Assembly: GCF_027530345.1 (NCBI RefSeq)
Contig: NZ_JAPZQK010000006.1
Location: 62,001 to 126,000, forward strand
Direction: 5' to 3'
Source: Silanimonas sp.
GTDB taxonomy: Bacteria > Pseudomonadota > Gammaproteobacteria > Xanthomonadales > Xanthomonadaceae
Length of the DNA stretch: 64,000 nt
Shown one piece after another: positions 54,053 through 62,357 of this stretch; positions within the stretch are counted from its first letter, which is position 1, and every line of letters starts with the position of its first letter. Under the pieces are notes generated by a model. It had not been told where the DNA came from and did not search any database. It saw only the letters and a list, made by a program, of their open reading frames with translations. Both the position numbers and the translations under genes were made by a program.

Positions 54053-54204
54053 GGACATCCTTCTTTGCAGCGCACACCCGCGGGAGGCGCGAGCGGGAAC
54101 GCAAGGACGTCGATCGGCCACGACGCAAGCGAGGCCGAACCCACGCCTCGCTGCCCACCGCAGCGCGCCATGACCGCCCACGCGCCCGGGATGTGGCGCG
54201 TCGA

Positions 54205-54360
54205 CGGTCTGAAGGCCGGTCTCCGGACTTTCCGCTTGCGATGCGTGGCGCATCGCGGCCTGCCGCCTTCCCAGGGCGAGCCCCAGTGGCGATCTGGCAG
54301 GTTGGCAGCGGATTACCGTTGCGGGGGCAGTGCCGGATTCACACCGGCTTCCCGAACACC
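54205..54360 (-). promoter_or_regulatory. Cobalamin (AdoCbl) riboswitch
   Basis: Read on the minus strand, the order is AAGCCGGTGTGAATCCGGC (54350-54332), CCCCGCAACGGTAATC (54326-54311), GCCACTG (54290-54284), a hairpin, and GGAGACCGGCC (54224-54214). These are the conserved parts of the cobalamin riboswitch, including the B12-box region. About 150 bases separate the aptamer from the btuB start and would hold the expression platform. When the cofactor is plentiful btuB should be turned off. Confidence 0.95.
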
Positions 54361-54401
54361 TTCAGCGCCGAGGAGTGTAGCGGATTCGTGAAGAACTCGG
54401 C

Positions 54402-54584
54402 TCACTCGTCGTCGCGGAACACCCGCAGCCGTCCTCCGCGGGCACCGGGGCGCAGCTCGAATTCGATCGGTCGGCAGCACACTTGGCAATCCTCGATGTA
54501 GCGCTGCGCCTCGTCGGTCGATTCGATCTCGACCTCGATCGGTTCGCCGCAGTAGGGGCAGTCGATGGAACGCGAACGCAGCAT
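54402..54584 (-). CDS. CPXCG-motif cysteine-rich protein
   Basis: This tiny protein (60 residues) has two zinc-type cysteine pairs, CPYCGEP near the N-terminus and CQVCCRP in the middle, which define the CPXCG family. Its function is unknown; it probably binds zinc. It lies upstream of the cobalamin riboswitch on the same strand and is divergent from the CobC-like gene. The 95 bases to that gene show no obvious promoter. Confidence 0.85.
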   Translation of the reverse strand: MLRSRSIDCPYCGEPIEVEIESTDEAQRYIEDCQVCCRPIEFELRPGARGGRLRVFRDDE

Positions 54585-54679
54585 GGGCAGGACCTCCGCC
54601 AGCGACGATACTGCGGCACCGCTGCCATGCCCCGTGAACCCGCGATGCCCGACGCCTTCGTCCCATCGATGCCCGCGCC

Positions 54680-55270
54680 GTGAGACCCGCCCCGCTGATT
54701 GCCATCCGCCACACGCCGGTGCAGGGCGGGCAGGGCGTGTGCTACGGCCGCAGCGATCTGCCCGTGCATGCGCGCGATGTCAGCGACGCGGCGCGACGCC
54801 TGCGCCTCGCCTTGCCGGACTGGCCCATCGCCAGTAGCCCGCTCACGCGGGCGCGCGAGCTCGCCGAGGCCACGGCAAGGGCGTTCCCAATCGAGGTCGC
54901 CCCCGGCCGCGGCGTGCCGCCCACGCCCTGGCCGATGGCGAAGGCGCGGTCTGACGTGCGCCGGATCCGATTCGACGAGCGCCTCGCCGAACTGCATTTT
55001 GGCCAATGGGAAGCCCAGCCCTGGGACGCCATCGACCGCAGCGCCTTGGCCGCGTGGGAAGCCGATCCCGCCGGCTTCCAGATGCCAGAGGGCGAGCGCT
55101 ACCTCGATCTCGAGGCCCGCGTGGCGGCCGCGCTGGCGGACCACCGCGAACCGACGCTGTGGTTTACCCATGCCGGCGTCATCCGCGCGCTGCACCACCT
55201 CATCAGCGGCATCGATCGCGAGGAGGCCCTGCGCATGCCGGTGCCCTACGCCACGCCGATCCGCTTCTGA
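54680..55270 (+). CDS. Histidine phosphatase, probable alpha-ribazole phosphatase (CobC-like)
   Basis: This phosphatase (196 residues) begins LIAIRHTPVQGGQGVCYGRS, an RH-x-x pattern with the CobC-like CYGRSDLPV. ERLAELHFGQWEAQPWDAID supplies the second active-site region and LWFTHAGVIRAL the second catalytic His. CobC removes phosphate from alpha-ribazole phosphate or adenosylcobalamin phosphate in nucleotide-loop assembly. Its place beside btuB and a B12 riboswitch supports a cobalamin role. The start is a GTG at 54680; no ATG is available. No cobU, cobS or cobT lies nearby. Confidence 0.8.
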   Translation: MRPAPLIAIRHTPVQGGQGVCYGRSDLPVHARDVSDAARRLRLALPDWPIASSPLTRARELAEATARAFPIEVAPGRGVPPTPWPMAKARSDVRRIRFDERLAELHFGQWEAQPWDAIDRSALAAWEADPAGFQMPEGERYLDLEARVAAALADHREPTLWFTHAGVIRALHHLISGIDREEALRMPVPYATPIRF

Positions 55271-55288
55271 GCCGGAGCGTCCGCGGCG

Positions 55289-56527
55289 TCAGTCCTTCAG
55301 GAACAGGCTGACGAGGTCGTTGTTGAAGTTGCGGCCCTGCGCGGTGAGCGCATAAACCTCGCCGTTGCCTTCGAGCCAGCCGCGCGCTTCGGCCATCGCG
55401 ATCTCGCCGGCGATCGCGCGGCGCGACAGCCCCGTGGCCTGCTCGAACTCGGTGAGCGCGAACGGTGCATGCAGGCGAAGACGGTTCAGCATGAAGTCGA
55501 AGGGGCGGGCGGGCATCAGCACGTCCTCGTCGCCGCCGATGAGGGCACCGTCGGGCGCGCCCGGTGCCAGCGCGGCGAGGTACTCGCGCGGGTTCTTCTT
55601 CTTCCAGCGCCGCAGGATGCGGCCATCGAAACCGAAGCTGATCTTGCCGTGCGCCCCGGCACCGATGCCGAGGTAGTCGGCATAGGTCCAGTAGGCGAGG
55701 TTGTGGCGGCACTGCCGACCCGGCTTCGCGTAGGCCGAGATCTCATAGTGGCCGAAACCGGCTTCCGCGATCCGCTGCTGGCAGGCCTCCTGCATCGCCC
55801 ACGCGTCGTCTTCATCCGGCAGGCCCTCGGGCGGGCGGGCGGCGAAGACGGTGTTGGGCTCCATCGTCAGGTGGTAGTGCGAGAGGTGCGCCGGCTGCAG
55901 GGCGATCGCGCGTTCAACGTCGTGCAGCGCCATTGCCATGGTCTGGCCGGGCAGCGCGTACATCAGGTCGATGTTGAGGTTGTCGAGGCCGGCGTCCTGC
56001 GCCAGCTTCACCGCGCGCTCGGCTTCACCGCTGTCGTGGATGCGGCCCAGCGCCTTCAAGCAGCCGTCGTCGAAGCTCTGCACGCCGAAGCTCAGGCGGT
56101 TCACGCCGGCGGCGCGGTAGCCCTCGAAGCGGTCGAACTCGGCCGTGCCCGGATTGCATTCCAGCGTCACCTCCGCGCCCGGCGCGAAGCGGAGGCGCGA
56201 ACTGCAGGCCGCGAGGATGTCGTTGATCGCCGAGCCAGGGAACAGGCTGGGCGTGCCGCCGCCGAAGAACACGCTGTGCACCGTGCGGCCCCAGACGTTC
56301 GGCAGGTCGAACTCGAGGTCGCGCACCAAGGCGGCGACGTACTCTGCGACCGGCAGTTCCTGCGGCCGCTGGTGCGAGTTGAAGTCGCAGTACGGGCATT
56401 TGCGCACGCACCACGGGATGTGGATGTACAGCGCCAGCGGGCCCGGCACGAGCGCGGGCGCGGCATCGTGGTCGCAGCCGGGGGCGCAGTGCTCGCTGTG
56501 CGCGTGGGGCGCGTCGTGGGCGTGCAT
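55289..56527 (-). CDS. hemW: HemW-type radical SAM protein (heme chaperone)
   Basis: This protein (412 residues) has the radical-SAM cluster motif CVRKCPYCDF (C-x3-C-x2-C), FFGGGTPSLF, the HemW-type CRHNLAYWTYADYLGIGAGA and the C-terminal domain. Members related to HemN act as heme chaperones rather than coproporphyrinogen oxidases. The first 22 residues, MHAHDAPHAHSEHCAPGCDH plus two more, hold five His and two Cys, an unusual metal-binding-looking extension. An internal start just before ALYIHIPW would remove it but no ATG is present there. It follows rdgB by three bases. Confidence 0.92.
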   Translation of the reverse strand: MHAHDAPHAHSEHCAPGCDHDAAPALVPGPLALYIHIPWCVRKCPYCDFNSHQRPQELPVAEYVAALVRDLEFDLPNVWGRTVHSVFFGGGTPSLFPGSAINDILAACSSRLRFAPGAEVTLECNPGTAEFDRFEGYRAAGVNRLSFGVQSFDDGCLKALGRIHDSGEAERAVKLAQDAGLDNLNIDLMYALPGQTMAMALHDVERAIALQPAHLSHYHLTMEPNTVFAARPPEGLPDEDDAWAMQEACQQRIAEAGFGHYEISAYAKPGRQCRHNLAYWTYADYLGIGAGAHGKISFGFDGRILRRWKKKNPREYLAALAPGAPDGALIGGDEDVLMPARPFDFMLNRLRLHAPFALTEFEQATGLSRRAIAGEIAMAEARGWLEGNGEVYALTAQGRNFNNDLVSLFLKD

Positions 56528-56530
56528 GTC

Positions 56531-57145
56531 TCAGCCCGTCGCTGCGCCGCGCGCGATCCAGTCGGCGAGGCGTGCTTTCAGCACGGCCAGCGCACGGCCG
56601 CGATGGCTGATCGGGTTCTTCTGCTCGGGCGGCATCTCGCCGGCCCCGAGCCCCGTGTCCGGATCGAAGAACACCGGGTCGTAGCCGAAGCCGCCGCTGC
56701 CGCGCGCGGCCTCGAGGATCAGGCCCGGCCATTCGCCTTCAGCGATCAGCGGTTGCGGGTCCTCGGCATGGCGGAGCAGCACCAGGCAGCAGTAGAACCG
56801 CGCCGTTCGGCGTTCGCTGGGCACGCCCTGCAATTCGCTGAGCAGCTTGGCGATGTTGCCCTTGGCGTCGCCGTGCACGCCGGCGTAGTGCGCGCTGATG
56901 AGGCCCGGCGCGCCGCCGAGCGCATCGACGATCAGTCCGGAATCGTCCGCCAGCGAAGGCAGGCCGGAAATCCGCGCCGCGTTGCGTGCCTTGATCAGCG
57001 CGTTCTCGACGAAGGTGTGGCCGTCCTCGACCGGATCGGCGATGCCCAGCGCGCCCTGCGGCACCAGCTCGAGCCCGGCACCGGCCAGCAGTTCGCCGAG
57101 CTCGGCGAGCTTGCCCTTGTTGCCGCTGGCAAGAACGACCTTCAT
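56531..57145 (-). CDS. rdgB: Non-canonical purine NTP pyrophosphatase (XTP/dITP diphosphatase)
   Basis: This enzyme (204 residues) clears ITP, dITP and XTP to protect nucleic acids. VVLASGNKGKLAELGELL binds the triphosphate, LADDSGLIVDALGGAPGLIS carries the acidic metal ligands and GSGGFGYDPVFFDP and SHRGRA are typical. It overlaps the VOC gene by four bases (ATGA). Confidence 0.95.
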   Translation of the reverse strand: MKVVLASGNKGKLAELGELLAGAGLELVPQGALGIADPVEDGHTFVENALIKARNAARISGLPSLADDSGLIVDALGGAPGLISAHYAGVHGDAKGNIAKLLSELQGVPSERRTARFYCCLVLLRHAEDPQPLIAEGEWPGLILEAARGSGGFGYDPVFFDPDTGLGAGEMPPEQKNPISHRGRALAVLKARLADWIARGAATG

Positions 57146-57555
57146 GCGGTCGCCCCGCCCGTGGCCGGTTGAATCAGGTCCCAGCGGTTGCCGTAGCGGT
57201 CGATGAAGACCACCACCTTGCCGTAGGGCTCGTCGCGCGGGGTTTCAGCGAATCGCACGCCGCGGGCGGTCATCGCCGCGACATCGCGCTCGAAATCATC
57301 GGTGTGCAGGAAGAAGCCCACGCGGCCGCCCGTCTGGTCGCCGATGCGTGTCTTTTGCGCTTCTGTCGCGGCCTTCGCCAGCAGCACGCGGCACTGCGAA
57401 GCCGGTGAGGGCGTCACTTCCACCCAGCGCTTGCCGTTGCCGCGATCCTCGTCGCAGACCAGCGTGAAGCCAAGATCGTCGACGTAGTGGCGGATGGCAG
57501 TGTCGTAATCGTCGACGACGAGCGCGAAGAGGGCGAGGTGGCGGTGGGCGCTCAT
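57142..57555 (-). CDS. VOC (glyoxalase/bleomycin-resistance fold) family protein
   Basis: This protein (137 residues) has the paired beta-alpha-beta-beta-beta units of the VOC superfamily, opening LALFALVVDDYDTAIRHYVD and closing KVVVFIDRYGNRWDLIQPAT. Members bind a metal and range from glyoxalases to dioxygenases; substrate is unknown. The start at 57555 (MSAHRHLAL) follows rph by 23 bases, and the longer open frame is the rph shadow. It sits in an rph-VOC-rdgB-hemW operon. Confidence 0.85.
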   Translation of the reverse strand: MSAHRHLALFALVVDDYDTAIRHYVDDLGFTLVCDEDRGNGKRWVEVTPSPASQCRVLLAKAATEAQKTRIGDQTGGRVGFFLHTDDFERDVAAMTARGVRFAETPRDEPYGKVVVFIDRYGNRWDLIQPATGGATA

Positions 57556-57578
57556 GTGGTGGCGGTGCCTGACGGGGC

Positions 57579-58295
57579 TCAGCCCGCCAGCGCCGCGCGC
57601 TGCGCGGCGACCAGCTCGGCGATGCCCTTCTCGGCCAAAGCCAGCATCGCGTCCATCTCGCTGCGGCGGAAGGCATGGCCTTCGGCCGTGCCTTGCACCT
57701 CGATGAAGCCACCGCCGTCGTTCATCACCACGTTCATGTCGGTGTCGCAGTCGCTGTCCTCGGCGTAGTCGAGGTCGAGCACCGGTTCGCCGCGATAGAT
57801 GCCCACCGAGACCGCCGCCACGGCGCCGAAGATCGGATTCCGCGTGGTCTTCAGTGTCGAGACCGCGTCCACCAGGGCCACGTAGGCGCCGGTGATCGCC
57901 GCGGTGCGCGTGCCGCCGTCGGCCTGCAGCACGTCGCAGTCGAGCGTGATGGTGCGTTCGCCCAGTGCGTTGCGATCCACGCAGGCCCGCAGGCTGCGGC
58001 CGATCAGGCGCTGGATCTCCAGCGTGCGGCCGCCCTGCTTGCCCTGCGCCGCCTCGCGGCCCATGCGCGAGTTGGTCGAGCGCGGCAGCATGCCGTACTC
58101 GGCGGTGATCCAGCCTTCGCCCTTGCCGCGCAGGAAGCCCGGCACGCGCTCCTCGACGCTGGCGGTGCACAGCACCTTGGTGTCGCCGAAGCTCACCAGC
58201 ACCGAGCCTTCGGCGTGCTTGGTGTAGCGGCGCTCGATGCTCACGGAGCGCATCTGGTCGGGTTGGCGGCCACTGGGGCGGGCGATGGCGGTCAT
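57579..58295 (-). CDS. rph: Ribonuclease PH
   Basis: This phosphorolytic exoribonuclease (238 residues) trims tRNA 3' ends. [17 protein letters not shown] at the N-terminus, [35 protein letters not shown] and [20 protein letters not shown] (metal site) are conserved. The ATG at 58295 gives the usual length. It is the first gene of its operon and diverges from yicC. Confidence 0.96.
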   Translation of the reverse strand: MTAIARPSGRQPDQMRSVSIERRYTKHAEGSVLVSFGDTKVLCTASVEERVPGFLRGKGEGWITAEYGMLPRSTNSRMGREAAQGKQGGRTLEIQRLIGRSLRACVDRNALGERTITLDCDVLQADGGTRTAAITGAYVALVDAVSTLKTTRNPIFGAVAAVSVGIYRGEPVLDLDYAEDSDCDTDMNVVMNDGGGFIEVQGTAEGHAFRRSEMDAMLALAEKGIAELVAAQRAALAG

Positions 58296-58371
58296 GGAAC
58301 GGGCCGGTGGTGGCGAAAGGGCGCGGAGTTTACCATCCGCGTCCCTGCCGCCCGCCGCGCGAGCCACCCGC

Positions 58372-59235
58372 ATGATCCGCAGCATGACCGCCTTCGCCGC
58401 GGTCGAACGCGCCACCGCCGCCGGCACGCTCGCCCTCGAGCTGCGTGCGGTGAACCATCGCTACCTCGAACTCTCCCTGCGCCTGCCGGACGAACTGCGC
58501 GTGCTGGAGCCGATGCTGCGCGAGAAGGTCGCCGCGAAGATCTCGCGCGGCAAGCTCGACCTCGGCCTGCGCCTGCGCAGCAGCGGCGACGCCCTTCGCC
58601 CGCTGAGCGTGAACGAGGCGCGCCTGCAGCAGCTCACCGAGCTGCACGCCACCTTCGCCGCGCGCTTCAGCACGCTGGAAACCAGCTTCACCGACCTGCT
58701 CGCCTTCCCCGGCGTCCTGGCCGATGCCGGCACCGACATGGACGCCCTGCGCGCCGAGGCCGCCGCGCTGGCCGATGCGCTGCTGGCCGATTTCCTCGCC
58801 CATCGCGAACGCGAGGGCAAGGCGCTCGCCGCGTTGATCGAGGAGCGGCTCAAGGCCATCGAAACCATCATCGCGACCGTGCGCGGCGTGCTGCCGGAGC
58901 TGCGCAGCGCGATCCGCCAGCGCATCGAGACCCGCTTCGGCGAACTGAAGATCGAGGTCGATCCGGCACGGCTCGAGCAGGAACTCGTGCTGCTGCTGCA
59001 GCGTGCCGATGTCGACGAGGAACTTGACCGCCTCGCCACCCACGTGGTCGAAGCCCGCCATGCCATGAAGCGCGGCGAGGCCGTCGGCCGTCGGCTCGAT
59101 TTCCTGCTGCAGGAGTTCAACCGCGAGGCGAACACGCTGGGCTCGAAGGCGGTCGACGCCCGCTTGACCCAGGCCTCGGTCGAACTGAAGGTGCTGATCG
59201 AGCAGATCCGCGAACAAGTGCAGAACATCGAGTGA
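58372..59235 (+). CDS. yicC: YicC/YloC-family endoribonuclease
   Basis: This protein (287 residues) matches the YicC family end to end. [12 protein letters not shown] and [17 protein letters not shown] open it, and [19 protein letters not shown] and IREQVQNIE close it. YicC forms a ring-shaped endoribonuclease reported to act in RNA turnover. It precedes gmk by 19 bases, the normal order in gammaproteobacteria. Confidence 0.95.
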   Translation: MIRSMTAFAAVERATAAGTLALELRAVNHRYLELSLRLPDELRVLEPMLREKVAAKISRGKLDLGLRLRSSGDALRPLSVNEARLQQLTELHATFAARFSTLETSFTDLLAFPGVLADAGTDMDALRAEAAALADALLADFLAHREREGKALAALIEERLKAIETIIATVRGVLPELRSAIRQRIETRFGELKIEVDPARLEQELVLLLQRADVDEELDRLATHVVEARHAMKRGEAVGRRLDFLLQEFNREANTLGSKAVDARLTQASVELKVLIEQIREQVQNIE

Positions 59236-59254
59236 GGCCGGAGGGCCGCCCCGC

Positions 59255-59902
59255 ATGAGCCACCCCCACGCCCCCACCGAACGCGGCACCCTGTTCGTCG
59301 TCGCCGCGCCCTCGGGCGCCGGCAAGTCGAGCATGGTCAACGCCGTCCTCGCCCGCGAACCCGGCATCGCGCTGTCGATCAGCTACACCTCGCGCGCGCC
59401 GCGCCCCGGCGAACGCCACGCCCACCACTACCACTTCGTCGACAAGGCCGAGTTCGAGCGGATGATCGCCGCCGGCGACTTCTTCGAATACGCGCTGGTG
59501 CACGGCGACTACAAGGGCACGGCCCGGCAGTCGGTCGAGCCGCAGCTGGCCGCGGGCAAGGACGTGCTGCTCGAGATCGACTGGCAGGGCGCCCGCCAGG
59601 TCCGGGAGAAGATCCCGGACGCGGTCAGCGTCTTCATCCTGCCGCCGTCCACCGACACCCTCGAGACCCGCATGCGCAACCGCGGGCAGGACAGCGAGGC
59701 CGTGATCGCCCAGCGTCTCGCCGCGGCGCAGGAGGAGATGTCGCACGCGTCCGAGTTCGACTACTGGATCGTCAACGAGCACTTCGACACGGCCGCCAAC
59801 GAGCTGCGTTCGATCTTCATCGCCCACCGCCTGCGCCGGGAAGCCCAGGTGCGTCGTCACGCCAGCCTGTTCGCCGGGCTGATGGCGGGTTACGAGCCTT
59901 GA
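59255..59902 (+). CDS. gmk: Guanylate kinase
   Basis: This kinase (215 residues) phosphorylates GMP to GDP. VVAAPSGAGKSSMVNAVL is the P-loop, ISYTSRAPRPGERHAHHYHF the GMP-binding region and DVLLEIDWQGARQVRE the second signature. Second gene of the yicC-gmk-rpoZ unit. Confidence 0.97.
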   Translation: MSHPHAPTERGTLFVVAAPSGAGKSSMVNAVLAREPGIALSISYTSRAPRPGERHAHHYHFVDKAEFERMIAAGDFFEYALVHGDYKGTARQSVEPQLAAGKDVLLEIDWQGARQVREKIPDAVSVFILPPSTDTLETRMRNRGQDSEAVIAQRLAAAQEEMSHASEFDYWIVNEHFDTAANELRSIFIAHRLRREAQVRRHASLFAGLMAGYEP

Positions 59903-59969
59903 TCCACTACAAGTCGTTGATCTGATTGGTGGGTCGGCAGGCTCGTTCAGGCCCGGGCGGGGATTTTCC

Positions 59970-59998
59970 TTGCCCGCAGGCAGCCCGCCCGCTATCCT
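59970..59998 (+). promoter_or_regulatory. Probable sigma70 promoter of rpoZ
   Basis: TTGCCC (59970-59975) and TATCCT (59993-59998) are 17 bases apart in the 145-base gap between gmk and rpoZ. The rpoZ ATG follows 49 bases later with GGAG (60038-60041) as ribosome-binding site. rpoZ can thus be expressed apart from gmk. Confidence 0.6.
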
Positions 59999-60047
59999 GC
60001 GCGGTCTTTGAAGGCAGGCCCGTCGGCCCGCCGAGCCGGAGTACCGC

Positions 60048-60344
60048 ATGGCCCGCATCACCGTTGAAGATTGCCTGGACGTCGTGAACAACCGCTTCGA
60101 GCTGGTCGTTCTGGCCTCGAAGCGCGCCCGCCAGCTGGCCAAGGGCGCCGAGCCGACCCTCGACAACAGCGAGCACGAAGACAAGCCGACCGTGCTGGCC
60201 CTGCGCGAGATCGCCGCCCGCCAGATCGACGAAGCGCTGATCGAGCAGGTCGAGAAGGCCGAGCGCGAGCGCCGCGAGCGCGAAGCCCTCGAGTGGGCCG
60301 CCGCCGAGGTGGTGGACGACGACATGAAGGGTGGCGACGACTGA
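60048..60344 (+). CDS. rpoZ: RNA polymerase omega subunit
   Basis: This small subunit (98 residues) helps RNA polymerase assemble and binds ppGpp. [29 protein letters not shown] and [15 protein letters not shown] are conserved. In Xanthomonas and many relatives spoT follows; here an IS element follows instead. Confidence 0.97.
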   Translation: MARITVEDCLDVVNNRFELVVLASKRARQLAKGAEPTLDNSEHEDKPTVLALREIAARQIDEALIEQVEKAERERREREALEWAAAEVVDDDMKGGDD

Positions 60345-60400
60345 TCCACGTCGTCATCACGACCCTCGCGCGGCTTTCCGCTGCGTGAACCAAGGCCCGT

Positions 60401-60418
60401 TAAGGAAGGTCTGAACAA
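60401..60418 (+). repeat. Left terminal inverted repeat of the IS5-family element
   Basis: The sequence TAAGGAAGGTCTGAACAA is the exact reverse complement of 61547-61564. Homology between the ends stops after 18 bases. Confidence 0.93.
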
Positions 60419-60466
60419 CTCCTCCACTTTCGGCGAGAATCGGTCATCGCTTCAAGGGTGAGTTCG

Positions 60467-61435
60467 ATGCAGCTTTCGTTTGGTGATGCTGAGGATCTTG
60501 GAGGCCGCAAGCGCACGCGGCGCGAGGTGTTCTTGGCCGAGATGGACCAGGTGGTGCCGTGGAAGGCGCTGCTTGCCCTGATCGAGCCGCATTACCCGAA
60601 GATGGGCCGGCCTGGCCGCCAGCCGTATGCCTTGGCGACGATGCTGCGGATCCACCTCCTGCAGCAGTGGTACGCGCTGTCCGACCCGGCGATGGAAGAG
60701 GCGCTGGTCGACACGCCGGTCATGCGGCGGTTCGCGCAGCTCGGTGGGCTGGACGACATCCCGGACGAGACGACGATCTTGAACTTCCGGCGTTTGCTGG
60801 AGACGCATGGCTTGGCCGAGAAGCTGTTCAAGCAGGTCAATGCGCACCTACAGCGCAAGGGCCTGAGTCTGCGATCGGGCACGATCGTCGACGCGACGAT
60901 CATCAACGCGCCGAGCTCGACGAAGAACGCTGACGGCGAGCGGGATCCGGAGATGCACCAGGCGAAGAAGGGCAACCAGTGGTTCTTCGGGATGAAGGCG
61001 CACATCGGCGTGGACGACGCGTCGGGCTTGGTGCACCACGTGGAATGCACGGCGGCGAACGTGTCGGACGTGACGCAGGCGCACAGGCTGCTGCACGGCA
61101 AGGAGGACGTGGTGTACGGCGACAGTGGCTACACCGGCATCGCGAAGCGCGAGGAGTTGAAGGACGTTGATGCGGTGTTTTTCATTGCCGAGAAGCCCTC
61201 GGTGATCAAGGCGATGAAGACGAAGCGCGAGCAGAAGCAGGCCCGGGCGCTGGAGCGCTTGAAGGCGAGCGTGCGAGCCAAGGTCGAGCATCCGTTCCGG
61301 GTGATCAAGCGACAGTTCGGCTACGTGAAGGTTCGCTATCGCGGCATCGCGAAGAACGCGGCCCAGGTGCTGACGCTGTTCGCGCTGTCGAACCTGTGGA
61401 TGTCGCGCCGGCGTTTGATGCCGGCGGCAGGGTAA
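60467..61435 (+). CDS. IS5-family transposase (DDE)
   Basis: This transposase (322 residues) has the IS5-family N-terminal DUF772-type region (RPGRQPYALATMLRIHLLQQ, DETTILNFRRLLE) and a DDE catalytic domain with GTIVDATIINAPSS (first Asp), VVYGDSGYTG (second Asp) and VEHPFRVIKRQFGYVKVRYR (Glu). The frame is complete, so the element may be active. The ATG at 60467 is preferred over a GTG nine bases upstream. Confidence 0.95.
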   Translation: MQLSFGDAEDLGGRKRTRREVFLAEMDQVVPWKALLALIEPHYPKMGRPGRQPYALATMLRIHLLQQWYALSDPAMEEALVDTPVMRRFAQLGGLDDIPDETTILNFRRLLETHGLAEKLFKQVNAHLQRKGLSLRSGTIVDATIINAPSSTKNADGERDPEMHQAKKGNQWFFGMKAHIGVDDASGLVHHVECTAANVSDVTQAHRLLHGKEDVVYGDSGYTGIAKREELKDVDAVFFIAEKPSVIKAMKTKREQKQARALERLKASVRAKVEHPFRVIKRQFGYVKVRYRGIAKNAAQVLTLFALSNLWMSRRRLMPAAG

Positions 61436-61546
61436 GTGCGTCCGCTGAACGGGGAAACCCGTCTGGCGGCGCGGCAAAACGTGGAATTCCGACCGGATTG
61501 ACGCGATTTCGGCCTTCCTGCCGCGAAATCACGAGGGTTCGGCGGA

Positions 61547-61564
61547 TTGTTCAGACCTTCCTTA
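61547..61564 (-). repeat. Right terminal inverted repeat of the IS5-family element
   Basis: This is the exact inverted copy of the left end at 60401-60418 and lies 40 bases before the 3' end of the racemase gene. Confidence 0.93.
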
Positions 61565-61604
61565 GGCGCCGAAGAACGCGCAGGCGGCCTGAAGCACGCC
61601 GCGC

Positions 61605-62306
61605 TCAGGCCTCGCCCAGCAACCAGGCCACGCCGGCCGCGGCGTGGAGCGCCATGGTGTCGAACAGCGGCACGGCGCTGTCCTCGTCGCGCACGATCAT
61701 CATCAGCTCGGTGCAGCCGAGGATGACGCCCTCGGCACCGGCGGCCACGCCGCGCGCGATCACCGCTCGAAGCTGCTCGCGCGAAGCATCGAGCACCCGA
61801 CCGGCGACCAGCTCCTCGAAGATGACGCGATGCACCTCGGCGCGGTCGGCGGCCTCGGGAACGAACACCTCGAGCCCTTCGGCGCGCAGGCGGTCGAGCA
61901 GGAAAGGCTGCTCCATCGCGAACGCCGTGCCGAGGAAGAGCAGTCGCCGGCAGCCGGCCGCGCGCGCCGCGGCGGCCGTGGGCGTGGCGATGTGCAGCAC
62001 CGGTAAGCCGCCACCGGCTTCCACCGCGTCGACGAGCTTGTGCATTGTGTTCGCGCAGATCATCACCGCACTGGCACCCGCCGTCGCGAGGCCGCGCGCC
62101 GCGTCGGCCATCAGCAGCGCGAGCTCGTCCCAGCGCCCCGCGTGCTGAAGCGCGCTGATGCGGGCGAAATCAAAGGAATGCAGGCGAAGCTCGGCAGCAT
62201 GCGGCGCACCGCGCGCCTCGCGCACGCCCTCGTTGAGGGCGCGGTAGTAGTGGGCGGTGCTTTCCCAGCTGATGCCGCCGATGAGGCCGAGGACGCGATC
62301 CGACAT
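61605..62306 (-). CDS. Aspartate/glutamate racemase family protein
   Basis: This protein (233 residues) is a cofactor-independent racemase of the Asp/Glu/hydantoin family. It begins VLGLIGGISWESTAHYYRAL, and the two catalytic cysteines are in VMICANTMHKL and VILGCTELMMI. It resembles YgeA/RacD, which interconverts L- and D-aspartate or related amino acids. The ATG at 62306 fits the family. The IS element lies just behind its stop. Confidence 0.9.
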   Translation of the reverse strand: MSDRVLGLIGGISWESTAHYYRALNEGVREARGAPHAAELRLHSFDFARISALQHAGRWDELALLMADAARGLATAGASAVMICANTMHKLVDAVEAGGGLPVLHIATPTAAAARAAGCRRLLFLGTAFAMEQPFLLDRLRAEGLEVFVPEAADRAEVHRVIFEELVAGRVLDASREQLRAVIARGVAAGAEGVILGCTELMMIVRDEDSAVPLFDTMALHAAAGVAWLLGEA

Positions 62307-62357
62307 GGCGGCAAGAAGCGGAGTGCGGGCGCAGCCCGGGGCGGCCAGAATGCCGCC

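Larger units (their letters stand above)
60401..61564 (+). mobile_element. IS5-family insertion sequence, intact
   Basis: A perfect 18-base terminal inverted repeat, TAAGGAAGGTCTGAACAA (60401-60418) and its complement (61547-61564), brackets one complete transposase gene. If the element proper starts at GGAAGG (60404) and ends at CCTTCC (61561), the four flanking bases are TTAA on the left and TTAG on the right. Both fit the YTAR target of IS5 relatives, but they are not identical. It sits between rpoZ and the 3' end of the racemase gene and interrupts no gene. The stretch 61436-61546 inside the element is non-coding. Confidence 0.93.

Noticed and set aside
54483-54683. Small plus-strand frame ending in a GTGA overlap with the CobC-like gene
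   Set aside because: It lies mostly opposite the CPXCG gene, has no ribosome-binding site and no recognisable sequence; the overlap is probably chance.
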